64,000 nucleotides of DNA. It comes from Tipula vernalis (lineage: Eukaryota; Arthropoda; Insecta; Diptera; Tipulidae). This document shows, piece by piece, positions 22,470 to 34,173 of this stretch. How positions within the stretch are numbered: the first letter of the stretch is position 1; the number at the start of each line of letters is the position of its first letter. Position numbers and translations under genes: made by a program. The notes under the pieces were generated by a model. That model was given only the letters and a program-made list of their open reading frames with translations, was not told where the DNA came from and did not search any database. The stretch lies in contig OY282558.1 in NCBI GenBank assembly GCA_958295665.1, forward strand, positions 137,868,577 to 137,932,576, written 5' to 3'.

Positions 22470-24062
22470 CAGCCTGCAGTGAGCAAGAAAAATGTTATTG
22501 GCAATTTTGTTGAGATGTTGAAAATTTGCCACCTGTCACTGTCGGTTTCAATAGTTGGAGATACGTCATTGCCCCAACCGGTTGATGATTTATTGTTGAG
22601 GGCCGGAATCGTTTCCCGACTCTTTGTCAATATCAACCACATGAATATTTGGTCGATTGTCCTTTATATTTTGATTGTATGAATTTGAATAGCGCATAAA
22701 TGTACGAGTATTGCCACGGCCATTTCCGCGAAAATTTTTTTGATATAATTATAAAAAACAGATTTATTATTATAGCTGGTAGATGGGTTATAAGAATTTC
22801 CATAATTAGACGGGCGAGACTTTTGTTGATGCTGATTATAATAAATAGAACTATTATGTCCCCTATTTCAAATTGTCTATTAAAATTTTGATTCGGTTGA
22901 AATAATTTATTGCTGTCTCTAAAACTATTTGTATTGAACCTCCGAAAATTTCGAAAATTACCACGTCCATTTGCTGAATCAAAATTTCCACGATAATATT
23001 GGGTTTTTGGAGCGGAGTAACGATTAATTGCTATATCCGAATTCGTTGAAGTTCCTAATTTAGCTTCTGCTTCCAATGCAAATTTTATGGCATCTGTTAG
23101 AGACGTCGGTTCTTTAAAAGTTAATGCTTGACGAATTTCAATCCGCTTTAATCCCTTGGTGAATATTTGTACAGCAACTTCTTCAACTTCTGATTTTATT
23201 GTCTTCCTTTCATTTTTTTTCTTTTTGATTCATTTTTAGTTTAATTAAATCCGCACAAATATTTTCTAATTTTGTATAGCTAAATCAGTTATATCATTAT
23301 GTTGTCGTAAAGAGATCATTTGCTCCATTTTCTTTTCTTTCGTAATTTTACTAGAAAATCGGTACATTATAAATTTTTTAAAGGATCCAAACGTAGTGGG
23401 GGAGGTTTCTATACTAATTTTTGATTTAACTTTACTTAATATTTTCACTTTTAAGAGAAACTGAAGAAATTTGTCTTTTTCATTAACTTTTAGCTGGCTG
23501 TTGTAAAATTCGCACTTGTCAATAAAATCTTCTACATTTTTGGGGCTACCGTCAAAATCAGGAATAATGGCATTAGCCAATTTTAATTCGAAAGAATCAG
23601 TCATTTCGGAGTGGTCTGAATATTTTAATGGTGACTTTATTGGTTTTATTTTTTCTGATGAAGGCAATTTTATTTGAATTGGAGAAGAAAACGATTGTGA
23701 AAGATTTGCCGTTTCTTCTAAATCAGATTCTGTGTCAAAAATTATTACGTCGCTAGCTTCGTAAAGGAAAAGTTCAAATATATAGTAAAATCAGAATCGT
23801 AATCAAAATTTAATGATTCAACACACTTTTTGCATTTAAGTTCTAACAAAACTTTTTGACGATAGCAACTGGTCTGTTTTCTTTCAGAAAGTTTGTGTAT
23901 GTACTTATCGAAACTTGCCACATAGAAATCAAATTGGATGCGCAGATATTCAAGAATTTTATATTTCGACTGTTCAGGATGTTCAGTGCTTTCAATGTTA
24001 TTAATTAATTTAGTAGTATCATTGTAAGTTTTTAATAATTTTTGTTCAATTCGAGTTCTCAT
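22470..24062 (-). pseudogene. Gypsy-like gag, minus strand, broken
   Basis: Read leftwards from 24062, three consecutive pieces form a gag-like protein. The N-terminal part (24062-23745) includes LLKTYNDTTKLINNIESTEH. The middle (23667-23266) includes IIPDFDGSPKNVEDFIDKCE and MEQMISLRQHNDITDLAIQN, typical of the Ty3/gypsy capsid core. The C-terminal part, starting near 23080, includes YYRGNFDSANGRGNFRNFRR and, in a shifted frame near 22730, GNGRGNTRTF. It ends with a stop near 22600. It has an Arg/Gly-rich tail in place of Cys/His knuckles, as some gypsy families do. At least two frameshifts break it. A possible protease start (IFNISTKLPITFFLL) lies just beyond, near 22500. The pol of a similar element lies on the opposite strand to the right. 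Confidence 0.75.
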
Positions 24063-24107
24063 TCAAAAAATTTTGAATTGTTTTTCGCTATTCGCCAATA
24101 TTAAAAC

Positions 24108-24500
24108 TTGGATAATTTTGTAGGGCACACTCTAGTAATGAGAATCATTGATACATTTAATAATTTAGCGGGTTGCGATTTTATTAAAATTTCAACTTTA
24201 AATAATGCGATACCAATTTTAATGGTGGATAGTGGTGCTGGTGTTTCAATTATTAAGAAATCTAAAATTGAAAATATTCATGAAATAGACTATAATGAAA
24301 AATGTATTATTAAAGGTGTAACAGCTGGGAGAATTGAAACGTTGGGGAAAGTCTCTTGTAAAAAAATTTTAGAAAACGAAGTAAGGTTGGTGCATGAATT
24401 CCAAATTGTGCCTGATAATTTCCCTATAGAGACCGACGGAATTATAGGTAGAGTATACATATATTTTAGAAATTCAAGCAGGCAATAATACACTATTCGT
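24108..24500 (+). pseudogene. Gypsy-like protease region
   Basis: The plus-strand frame has IPILMVDSGAGVSIIKKSKI with the catalytic DSGA box (Asp codon at 24228-24230), followed by TDGIIGRV, the usual second protease motif (normally DGILGxD). A frame break follows at about 24470. It would process the element's polyprotein. The part 5' of the protease is not a gag on this strand; gag-like coding lies on the minus strand immediately to the left. Confidence 0.8.
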
Positions 24501-24729
24501 ACCATTACATGATCGAATTGAAGACTCGATACTAATCCCTGCTAGAAGCACGGTTAGACATTCCAATATCTGAGCCATCCGTAATTTTATCTAATGAAAT
24601 CGAAACTGGAATATTTATAACCAATTCTATTATAACTGATAAGCCTTTCGTTAAAATTTTAAACACCACACTATGCGATCAAAAATGTAATTTATTTAAG
24701 CCCAAAATGATTCCACTACGATTCTAAGA

Positions 24730-26080
24730 CATTTATGGATTTTCATCACGTCAAAACAAACATTTTGAAATTTCAAATGAGCGATTCAAGCTTCTTCAAA
24801 ACGTACTTGATGTTCTTGTTAACGATAAACAATCAATACTTGATATATGTGAACAGTATCCGGATATATTCTTCCTAGAGGGAGATAAATTAACAGTCAA
24901 TTCATTTTATAAGCAAAATATTGCCCTATCTGATGAAAACCCAGTATATGTGAAAAACTATCGGATTCCTCAAATGCATAAGCAACGGATTGAACGACAA
25001 GTGCAAGGTATGTTGAACGATGGAATCATTGAGAACTCATTTTCATCATACAATTCTCCGTTGCTTCTGGTGCCAAAAAAAGAATGTAAAGATTTGAAAA
25101 ATTGGAGAGTTGTTGTTGACCATCGACCTATAAATAATTTCCCTTGTCTCGGATAGATGAAATTCTCGATCAGCTAGGAAGAGCGAAATATTTTTCTATT
25201 TTAGATCTTAAATCAGGTTTTCATCAAATTGAAGTTGAACAGAATTTCCGTCATGTAACAGCATTTTCTACAAACTCAGGACACTATAATTTTAGAAGAT
25301 TACCTTTCGGATTAAAAATATCCCCAAACAGCTTTCAACGCATGATGAATGTAGCTATGTCCGGCCTAACACCTGAAAGTGCCTTTTTATATATTGATGA
25401 TTTGGTAATATTTGGCTGTTCATTACGTCACCATAATTCAAATTTAATAAAAGTTTTTCAACGCCTTCGGGATTATAATTTGAAATTGAACCCAAGAAAA
25501 TGCCAATTTCTACAAACCGATGTTACTTACCTGGGTCATCATATATCAGATCGTGGTATTCTACCCGATCCATCAAAATATAATGTTATTAAACAATATC
25601 TCGTGCCAGAGAATGCTGCTAACCCATTAAATATTTTATTGAGAAAGAATACAAAATTCATCTGGACACCAAAATGTCAAAATTCATTCGAAATTTTAAA
25701 GGATATTTTAATAAAACCACCTTTGTTGCAATACCCGGACTTTACTCAAATATTTAGTTTAACAACGGATGCATCAAATATCGCGTGTGGCGCAATTTTA
25801 TCACAATTGAAGAACGGCGAAGATTTACCGATTGCTTACGCGTCTAAAACATTTACAAAAGGTGAGAAAAATAGAGATCCTACATACAAAGAACTATCAG
25901 CAATACATTGGGCTGTATTATATTTTAGACCCTACCTTGTTGGGCGAAAATTTAAATTTTTTACCGATCACCGGGCACTAGTATATCTCTTTAGTATGAA
26001 AAATCCATCATCTAAACTCATAAGGATGCGATTGGATCTGGAAGAATACGACTACGAAGTAGATTATATCAAAGGATAAA
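24730..26080 (+). pseudogene. Gypsy-like reverse transcriptase and RNase H
   Basis: After a linker (DIYGFSSRQNKHFE), RT begins with YRIPQMHKQRIERQVQGMLN and SYNSPLLLVPKK. A frameshift and small deletion at about 25140 remove the residues between INNF and RIDEILDQLG. The rest is one open frame: FSILDLKSGFHQIEV, FRRLPFGLKISPNSFQRMMN, and the catalytic YIDDLVIF (25390 onwards). Then come TYLGHHISDRGI and, after a deletion of the FLGxxNYYRRFI segment, FIWTPKCQNSFE. RNase H follows with LTTDASNIACGAILSQ, YKELSAIHWAV and FFTDHRALVYL. The frame is stopped by TAA at about 26077. Catalytic residues are intact, but the deletions mean it is dead. Confidence 0.9.
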
Positions 26081-26798
26081 ACAATGTAGGTGCAGATGCA
26101 CTCTCAAGAATAACCGTCACCAGTGACGATTTAAAGCAAATTCCGATTAATGTAATTACAACTCGAAGTATGACTAGAAAAACACAGCAGAATCAAAACC
26201 AAGAGCCTGATCAACTTGAGGAACCACTTGATCTGCGTGTTTAAACGGCTTTGTCAAACTAAGAAACTAAACATTTAAGAAAACTTATAATCAATGTTGA
26301 ATATGGCCATACAAATAAACTTATTACTATTGATAATAATTATAAAGATACAACTATTTTGAATATATATTTAATGTTAATCAATGAAAATGAAGTGATC
26401 ATCGCACTCGAGCGAGCACTTCTCGAATTAGAAAAAAATATGTTACTCACAACTAAAATTAAAAAATAATGATAAAATTTTTGAATATATCGATGTTTCA
26501 AAATTTAAAATGATTGGTAATTCCGTGCTAAACAAACGAAATATTATTATTAACCTCTCACGAATTTATTTGGATAATAATGACACCATTAATGAATTAA
26601 TAAGCAACAATCACATTAGTCCAATAGGTGGTCATTTAGGAGTAACGAAATTATATCATACAATTGCTGAAAAGTATGTAATTCCAAACTTAAAAAAGCG
26701 AATACAACAATTTATTTCGAAATGTGGATCTTGTAAGTTAAACAAATGCGAAAGGTCACATAAAGAACTTCAAGTAATTACGGACACACCACCAAACG
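26081..26798 (+). pseudogene. Gypsy-like linker and integrase N-terminus, truncated
   Basis: Just after the stop, NNVGADALSRITV marks the usual post-RNase H segment, then VITTRSMTRKT and the end of that frame near 26245. Further on, GGHLGVTKLYHTIAEKYVIP with IQQFISKCGSCKLNKCERSH is the HHCC zinc-binding module of a gypsy integrase. The reading is cut at about 26798, where a tRNA-like sequence begins. The integrase core, C-terminus and 3' LTR are not seen on the other side, so truncation, not simple interruption, is likely. Confidence 0.8.
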
Positions 26799-27095
26799 GC
26801 GCGTAAGTGGTTAAAGCTGCGGCGTTTGGATCGGGAGGTACCGGGTTCGAATCCCGATAGGAGCGGGGGTGCAAAAGGGATTTTTTATCATCTGATTACG
26901 ATCGGTGATGACGATGAACACAACTATGACCCCCTGTTGAGAGTGCAGAATCCATGGGCCGACCCAACTATAGGTTGGCATGAAGTATTGCAATGTGCAG
27001 GTGGTTTATACAAAACGGGTCTATAGCCGTACGTCCTCGATTTGGCCTAATACTGGGTAAAGTAGGACGGTAAAAGTAAACTGCGAAAGAGTTGG
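26797..27095 (+). mobile_element. tRNA-derived SINE-like element
   Basis: The first 70 bases look like the upstream half of a Ser/Leu-type tRNA gene: GCGTAAGTGGTTAAAGC (A-box-like, 26801) and GGTTCGAATCCC (B-box, 26844-26855), with the stem partner CGGGTTCGAATCCCG. The body that follows (about 220 bases, including CCCAACTATAGGTTGG) is unrelated to tRNA and unlike the AT-rich flanks in base composition. No cloverleaf acceptor stem closes, so it is not an active tRNA gene. The 66-codon frame inside is incidental. The 3' end is uncertain because I see no clear tail or target duplication. Confidence 0.6.
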
Positions 27096-28015
27096 GAAAG
27101 AAGTGAAAGCCGATTTTAATATTTTAACATCCAACAATTTCTGGATGTTCAAGACCTAGATGTAAGGAAATCCTAAAATTCTGATCTTTCCAAAATAAGG
27201 ATTTTCTAAAATTTGAGGATATTTAGAAAATTTCCGAAATTCGAAAGGTTCTGTATATAGGAAATCTGCAAATTCTAAAATTAGTAAATATTCTAAAAAT
27301 ATCCAACAAACTGTTTAGAAAGCGAGAACATTCTAAAATTAAAACTCTAAATCAGGTGAAAATTCTAAAAATTTAAAAACTTTTAAATGAGGCAATTTTG
27401 AAATTTTTTCAAAACTATGGAAATTCTAAATAATTCTCGATTATAATTACACATTTCGCAAATTTTATAAATTTGTGCCGAATTTTGAAAAATATTAAAT
27501 TTAGAATTTTTAAAAAGAAGCAATACCTACCAAAAATTTTACGAAATTATAAAATTTTTGAAAAACATATTTGCAAATTTTCGGTCAAAATTGCAATTTT
27601 TATCAATACTGTAGGTATATTTGGTATATTTAGTTTATACCACCATTCACTGAAAACTAAAATTACAAAATTCTGAAAATTTGACAAATTCTGAGTTATC
27701 AGAATTTTGAAAATTCATAAATTAAATATTACAAATGAAATTTGTAAGAGTTAGATTTTCAGTTTACCATGTGAGAAATGCACAATTCGAGTCATGGTGC
27801 GAAAATGTAAAAATTTACAGTCTGGTAAAAAATACTCCATGTTTTTGCGGAGGAGTAAATTTCTGTTACCAAAATTATCAGACAGGGAGCGGAATTTCTT
27901 TAGTAATCTTGTTGACGTATTTTGGAAACTTCTTTGGTTTCTAAACATCTTTGATTACTGTGGTCGGTATAGATTTGGGAAAAACAACTTTGATAATCCA
28001 TATAATACTACTTTC
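27096..28015. other. AAATTCTAAAA-rich degenerate DNA
   Basis: Many variants of GGAAATTCTAAAAAT occur from 27.12 to 27.75 kb, and no gene is recognised. It resembles the AAATTTAGAAATTT-rich stretches near 51.7, 52.8 and 54.0 kb in style but has no fixed period that I can see. Confidence 0.5.
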
Positions 28016-28021
28016 ACGTTC

Positions 28022-28290
28022 ACCTATGAATAAATCTGAGTTTTATGCAGATATTAATAGGATGCTCATGGCTCAGTGTTAAGGTAATCGAAGAGTTCTG
28101 TGAGATTTCGTAGAGTGCATCTGCTACATTGGACCGAACGGTAAACGAGCTTACTGTGAAAGACGTTTATCCATTGCTGCAGATTTTTGTGGATGCCGGA
28201 ATACTACCGCTGTTTAGAAGCCCCTTTGATAGAAATTGGAAAGATGCGAATAACGCATTAACCAATTTAAAACGAGCAAATCATCATTGA
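28022..28290 (+). pseudogene. Protein-coding relic of unknown family
   Basis: From 28024, MNKSEFYADINRMLMAQ is followed, after a one-frame change, by VIEEFCEIS, one stop, and a continuous stretch to about 28290. That stretch includes ERTV-like text and then DVYPLLQIFVDAGILPLF, RSPFDRNWKDANNALTNLK. The amino-acid composition is balanced (Trp, Pro, Asp, Gly, Arg present) and quite unlike the surrounding Lys/Asn/Phe/Ile noise, which argues for a former coding exon. I do not recognise the family. It could be a processed or captured host fragment or part of a transposon. Confidence 0.4.
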
Positions 28291-28299
28291 TTGAAATTT

Positions 28300-31200
28300 T
28301 TTCGGTCTTCAATGAAGGATCGCAAAACGTTACCTCAGATGCTCCTTCATGAGCTAGGATGAAATTTTGGCCAAACCAGACAAATAATTGTCCTCATTTT
28401 TTTATGACTATTATGAAATTTGTGAGGAAATTCTGGCCAAAAATATCTTAAAATTCTAAAAGTTTTGATAAAGAAATATTAATAATTTGACCAAAGTATT
28501 TTCAGAAAATCTCAAGAGAGGAAAATACTTATAGGACAAATGCATTAAATCGTTCTTTAAATATTAGCGAACGTTAAGGAACGACGGATTAAGGGATTTG
28601 TGGACACATTCTGGCATTCTTTCTCTATGAACAACTTTCATAAGCTCTTCCTTATTTGAGTCTAGATATAGAGAGTTTAAATTTGGTTAGTAAGCATTTT
28701 ACAGAATTCGAAAAATTTAGAGCGCTGTGAAGTTCTTTACAGAAAGTGTAGCTACATAAAATCACGAAAAATTTAAACCAAAAAAAAAATTGTAGTCATA
28801 AGTAAACACGGAAATCCTTCTCAAGAGAACCTTCGTTAAAAGAAACTAATCCTTATGGTATCAGCATATCACCTGTAAGTTTGTAGGTTCCATATCTGAA
28901 TGTCTGAAATGTCGCATATCTATATATTTGAAAGCTTTGTATGGTTCTCAGGAATATCAAGTAGTATATTGCCCATTTTGTTTGACCTATGTATAATTTA
29001 ATTTTTCTTACCGGAACAAATAATCTAGGCACAATCATACCTGTCAATGTAGGTTCTTCACAAGAATTAACTGTAATGCTGGCCTATATTTGTTTTACTG
29101 TGACTAAATTCTCCTTTGCTTGCATTTTGTAAAATTGTGTAGCTCTTTTTTTTTGTGAATATCTTCACCCCAACTCAGACAGTTGTGAAAAAAAAAAGTA
29201 ATCAAACTCGTTTAAACTATTTCAAGTATCATTAACACATCATTTCCGGATTCCCTTGCATAAAATCTCCATGCACAACAAAATTTTAAATTCAAAACGA
29301 TTTTCAAGTACGGTTAAGTACCTTGACTCCGTTTGACAAATTTTTATTTTTTTTTTAAAATGAAAGCAAAGCATAACCCTTACCTATTATTACCGCGCCT
29401 AAGGTTGTTGCAATAAAAAAAACCAATTATTCAATTTATCCTTATCACAACACAAAAGGAGCTTTTATCCTTTTTTAAGCATATTGCATTCAAAACACGC
29501 ATAATAAAATCAAAATCAACTTTACATCTTACTATACGACAGTGCGTACCCAAATATTTTAAATCTAATAGAATCAATTTACAATCGTCTATGTATATAT
29601 AGTAGACACAGCACTTAGTCGCATCACCCCTTCGTCGTATTTAATGCGATCTCATCAAGGACCCAAAACTGAAAAAAAAAAAAAAAAAATCCCAACAACT
29701 ATTTATCACATATGTTTTATTGACTACATAAAACAAGTGTCCTCATCTTCTTAAATTCTAAATAGTTTCATCTCACGACAAGGAAGCAAGCAACAAAAAA
29801 AAAAAAAAGGATTCAAGTTTTACTTTTGTTTTTGTTGTTGTTGTTGTCGATACACAAGTGCAAACTTTTTCGTTGTTAACAACACGACAAAGGGGTTAAA
29901 CCAGGATAAAGAGGCAAACAAAAAAAAGGGGGATTTTAAAAATTTAAGGTGACATCGTCTCAACAATGTCGTGTGCGCGGCGCTTCTTTTACAACATATA
30001 TACATGTGTACATACATATATCCTTTGTTTTGGTTGTGTAATTTACTAACGATAAAGTTTTATAAAAAAAAACTTTTATTCTTCACTAAATGCTGGTTCG
30101 ATCTACATCCAAATTCTAAAGTCCAATGAGTATATAAAAATGCGATAATCAAGTTTTTTTGTGGGTGGTTTTGGTGAACTATTTTATGAGGGTTTAGAAT
30201 TTTCACAAAAAGCACAAATTTATTAGCATGAACGGTTCTCGACTTGTATGTTAAACACAAATCAAGCAAATTGCATTTTGAAATGCTGCCAAGAAAATAT
30301 CCTTTTTATCTACATACATAGAGATGTTTGTGTTATCTTTTAATATTGAAATAGAATACAATAGAAAAAAAAAATAAATGCTTGATTGATTTTCTCGCAA
30401 AAACAAAACTACAAATTATTTAAATTTTCCCTTTTATCTGGATACACATACACTACACCACAATACATTTTTCAAATCGCACCGTGTAAATTGGAAAATT
30501 TAAAATTCAAGTGAATCAACATCCTTTTTTTTTTAGCCCGATTATCATAAAGTAACAAAAAAAAAAAAATTCAATCAACTATTAAGCACAAGCCAAAAAA
30601 AAAAAAAAGGATTTCATTTGGTATTCAAACTAATATCAAGAGAAAATTTTCCATTAAAGAATTTTCAGAATTTTCAATTCATTTTCTTAATTTCAATAAC
30701 ATTTTTATCGTATATATGTCGATTTTATTTCTAGAAAGGATATTTAAACCAACCCCCTCATACTAGATGTAGCCGGTTTTCCATTCAAATGTTTATTATA
30801 ATCTTTAAAAAGAAAACCGAATTGACCTTTTTTGTTGTTATTGTTTTTTAGTGTATTTTAATACATAAATTTTCTTAAATAAACATCGTATTTACATTAA
30901 TTTCAATTTCGTGACCTTTGAAGAAGATGAAAAATTGTTTTGGTTGGCGGAAGGGAGAAGCTAGTATAAGAAGCTGAAAAAGGTTTATATAAACTCTGTG
31001 TTTTAAATTTCCCAGTGATTATGGACTAAGATATAGTTTTGCATAAACTACAAAACTTATTAAAACTCGACTTATTAAATTTTCACCATAAACGCAGGTA
31101 CCTGACCCAATATTTAAATCATCATAATCATTTTAATAAAACATAATAAACAAAGTTAGTTTTTCCACCCCTTTTTCTTTTTCTTTTAGTCCTTCGATCC

Positions 31201-32150
31201 AATTTTCAATTTTATTATTTTATTTTTTATTCGTTTTTCCTCTATCGGGGTTCTTTCATGTTCTCACAGAGCGAAAAAAAAAAGAAAAGAAAATTCATTT
31301 TTATTTCTTAACAACAAACAACAACATTAAAATGAATACAAATAAAAAAGCAAAAAAAAGGACGAAACAGACCACCGTGAAAATATATATAAAAAGAAAA
31401 TTTTGCATTTAAAATTTTCAATTTCCGTTTCTCCTTTATACAACAGTAAATGGGATATATGTATTCAAGGGTTTCGTTATTTAAGAGTTTTGTTTATATG
31501 GTAAAAAGGATTTTTTAATTTAAATTTAAATTTTAATAGAATTCGCTACCATCGTATCTACGATGTGAACGTGCAAAAACCTATGGTTAATTAAACCGAA
31601 TTTGGATGGTTTCGAATCAGGAACATTTCGTTTCGAATTTCACATTTTTAACGATTATGAATTTCAAGAAATTTAAAACTTTAGGTTATGTTTTAGCAAG
31701 CAGCTAATTTGAAATGCACTAAATTTTAAAACATCCTTTGCCAAATTGTAATCAACTTTTAATCAAATTTGGATAAATTTTTTTTTTTCTTATAAAGTGT
31801 TTCAAATTCTAGTTCAACTTAATGACTAATTACAAAAAACTTTTAGAATTCCACAACCTAGTACCTGGTTTTTATAAACCTTCGGAAAGAATCATCTTTG
31901 TTGTGGTGTCTTAGAAGTCTAAGATTATTGGCAACAAGTTCAGCAATTCTTCCTAGCTTAACGGGTCTCACTAATTGTAACTGTATTCGATAACAATAGA
32001 ATAAAGAGTAAAATGGGCTTTACTTTTTAGTAAAAAGCGCGTTCCACAAAAATAATTTTTTCATTTAAATTTTAATGCAAGTTATTTTCAGTCAGACCTT
32101 TAGTACCTTAGAACTGTTTTAAAACCTGAAAGATTGCTCCCAAACTACAA
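28300..32150. other. Non-coding stretch rich in homopolymers and short repeats
   Basis: No gene is supported. Features include poly-A runs at 29.67, 29.80, 30.37, 30.56 and 30.59 kb, a TTGTTGTTG run at 29.83-29.85 kb, and TACATACATA at 30.01 kb. This block lacks transposon words, as do 10.5-12.6, 44.7-47.5 and 56.4-59.2 kb. It is probably intron or intergenic DNA under different repeat dynamics from its neighbours. Confidence 0.45.
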
Positions 32151-33431
32151 ACTTACCTCAGAAATATGATTTTACAAAGAGTGACGGAATTTTGGCTAAA
32201 ATTTAGAATATTTGTTTGAAGTTAATCATCAATCATCAAAAGCTTATAGTTTCAAGGGGTTGTCAAACCAAACCATTTAACTCTAAAATTTGATATTATA
32301 AAGGAAGATGGTATTTTAAGATAAATTTAGAATATTTGTGTTCAATGAGCTTTAAGCTTGATAATTAATTTATACCTTTTGGGTGTGAACTTAACATTTG
32401 TGAGCTTTTTCATAATTTCTGGTTTTTGTTAAAATGTTTTATGAGCAAAAATAATGTTTTGCGTAAAATGTCAAATTAGTTTTCAGAGCTTTCAATTAGA
32501 AAAGCTCTCTAAACCGAACCATTTTACTCAGAAATTTGATTTTACAAAGGCTAATGGAATTTAGGGACAATTTAGTATATTTGTTCACAATGTAAATTAT
32601 CAAAAGCTTTTAATCAAACCCAACGATTTTACTAGGAAACTTGGTATTATAATATAAGCTTTCGTTTATCGAAGCTTTTGGAATCAAATCATTTTACTCC
32701 GAAATTCGGTATTAAAAAGGGCGACGGAATTTAGGGATAGATTTAGAATATTTGTTTACAATAAGCTTTAGGCTTGGTAATTAATTTATATTTTATACTA
32801 TGTATTTGGGTTTAAACTTAATATTTCTTAGCCTTTTTAAATAATTTTTGGTTTTTTCTTACAATGTTTTATGTTAGATTTCCTGATTCTGAAATTTTTT
32901 AAACAATTTATCCCAAAATTCCGTTCTCTTTGTGACGGAATTTTGGGATGAATTTAGAATGTTTGTTTCCAATGTGCTTTAAGCTTTGAACTTAACATTT
33001 TTGAGCCTTTTCATAATTTGAGTTTTTTGTTAAAATGTTTTATGAACATAAATTATGTATTTGAAAAAAATGTCGAACTCTTAGTTTTAGGGGCTCTCAC
33101 GTAAATAAGCTTTTTAACCCAAATCATTTACTTTTTATTTTGAAATTTGATAGTTTAAAGGAAGGTGGGGTTTTGCAATATTTACATTTAGAATTTTTGC
33201 TTTCAATAAGCTTTAAGCTTGACAATTAATTCATACTTTGGATTTAAACTTAATATTTTTGAGCTTTAGCGAAAATTGCCAAGAGGTTTAATTTTAAGAG
33301 CTTTCAATTATCGAAGCATTTTAAACAAACCATTTTACTTCGAAATTTGATATTGCAAGGGATAACGGAATTTTGGAGAGCTTTTAAAACCAAAACATTT
33401 GACTTTCAAATTTGATGTTATAAAGGAAGAT

Positions 33432-34173
33432 CGAACATATTCCGATTACCATAAATCGGGAAATAATACCGCATGCGAACACAGCTAAGTATCTCGGCAT
33501 GACCCTGGATGCTAAACTACGATGGAAAGCACACGTCAAGAAGAAAAGTGAAGAATTAAGACTTAAATACAGAAAAATGTATTGGCTGATGGGAAAAAAC
33601 TCTTCTTTATCAACATACAACAAGCTTCTACTTTATAAGCAAATATTGAAACCGATTTGGACTTATGGTATTCAGCTTTGGGGTTGTACCAAACAGAGCA
33701 ACGTAAATATCATCCAAAGATTTCAGAATATGGTATTAAGGAACATCGTTGATGCACCTTGGTATGTTAGGAACAATGACCTTCATAGGGACCTTAAAAT
33801 GAACCTCATCTTAAATGAAATCCAGGAAAAAGCACGGAGACATGAAGAAAGGCTCCGCCAACATGTGAACATTGAGGCAACTCAGCTCCTAAGCATCACG
33901 AATTTAGTTCGCAGACTTAAAAGAACCAAACCTTTGAGCTGGTGTGATTGTCAGCTTAAGCAGCATTATGCTGATCTAAAATCCACAACAAAGATGTGGT
34001 TTACATCAATTTACCAAACACTATGGAATGCCAATGGGAAGAAGCCATAGATTAATTTAAGTTAGTAAATTAAGTCAGAAACAAATTGCTAATTAGTCCA
34101 GGAGACTAGATTGTAATTACATAAAATAAATAAATAAAATTTATTTTAAATTAAAAAAAAAAAAAAAAAAAAA
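33432..34173 (+). mobile_element. 5'-truncated Jockey-like LINE
   Basis: A 742-bp insertion in the satellite ends in a poly-A tract (about 34152-34174). It is flanked by ATAAAGGAAGAT at 33420-33431 and 34174-34185, a 12-bp target-site duplication (the A at 34174 may belong to the tail). The AATAAATAAATAAAA stretch before the tail can supply the polyadenylation signal. Only the last part of ORF2 remains, which is typical of incomplete target-primed reverse transcription. Confidence 0.92.
33433..34050 (+). pseudogene. C-terminal end of Jockey-like ORF2
   Basis: The frame is open from the insertion edge at 33433 to TAG at 34050, about 205 codons without a break. It includes AKYLGMTLDAKLRWKAHVKK, YWLMGKNSSLSTYNKLLLYK and IWTYGIQLWGCTKQSN, then IIQRFQNMVLRNIVDAPWYV and NNDLHRDLKMN. 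These phrases are typical of the region after the RT core in Jockey-clade LINEs of insects. The absence of stops or frameshifts suggests a fairly recent insertion. The RT catalytic box and the endonuclease are missing because of 5' truncation, so this copy is dead on arrival. Confidence 0.92.

Noticed and set aside
26801..26870. Functional tRNA gene
   Set aside because: A-box-like and B-box-like parts are present, but no acceptor stem can be closed and the sequence continues into an unrelated body.
26826..27026. Open frame starting in the tRNA-like insert
   Set aside because: It begins within the B-box region, and its Arg/Asp/Pro-rich text comes from the SINE-like body; no family signature.
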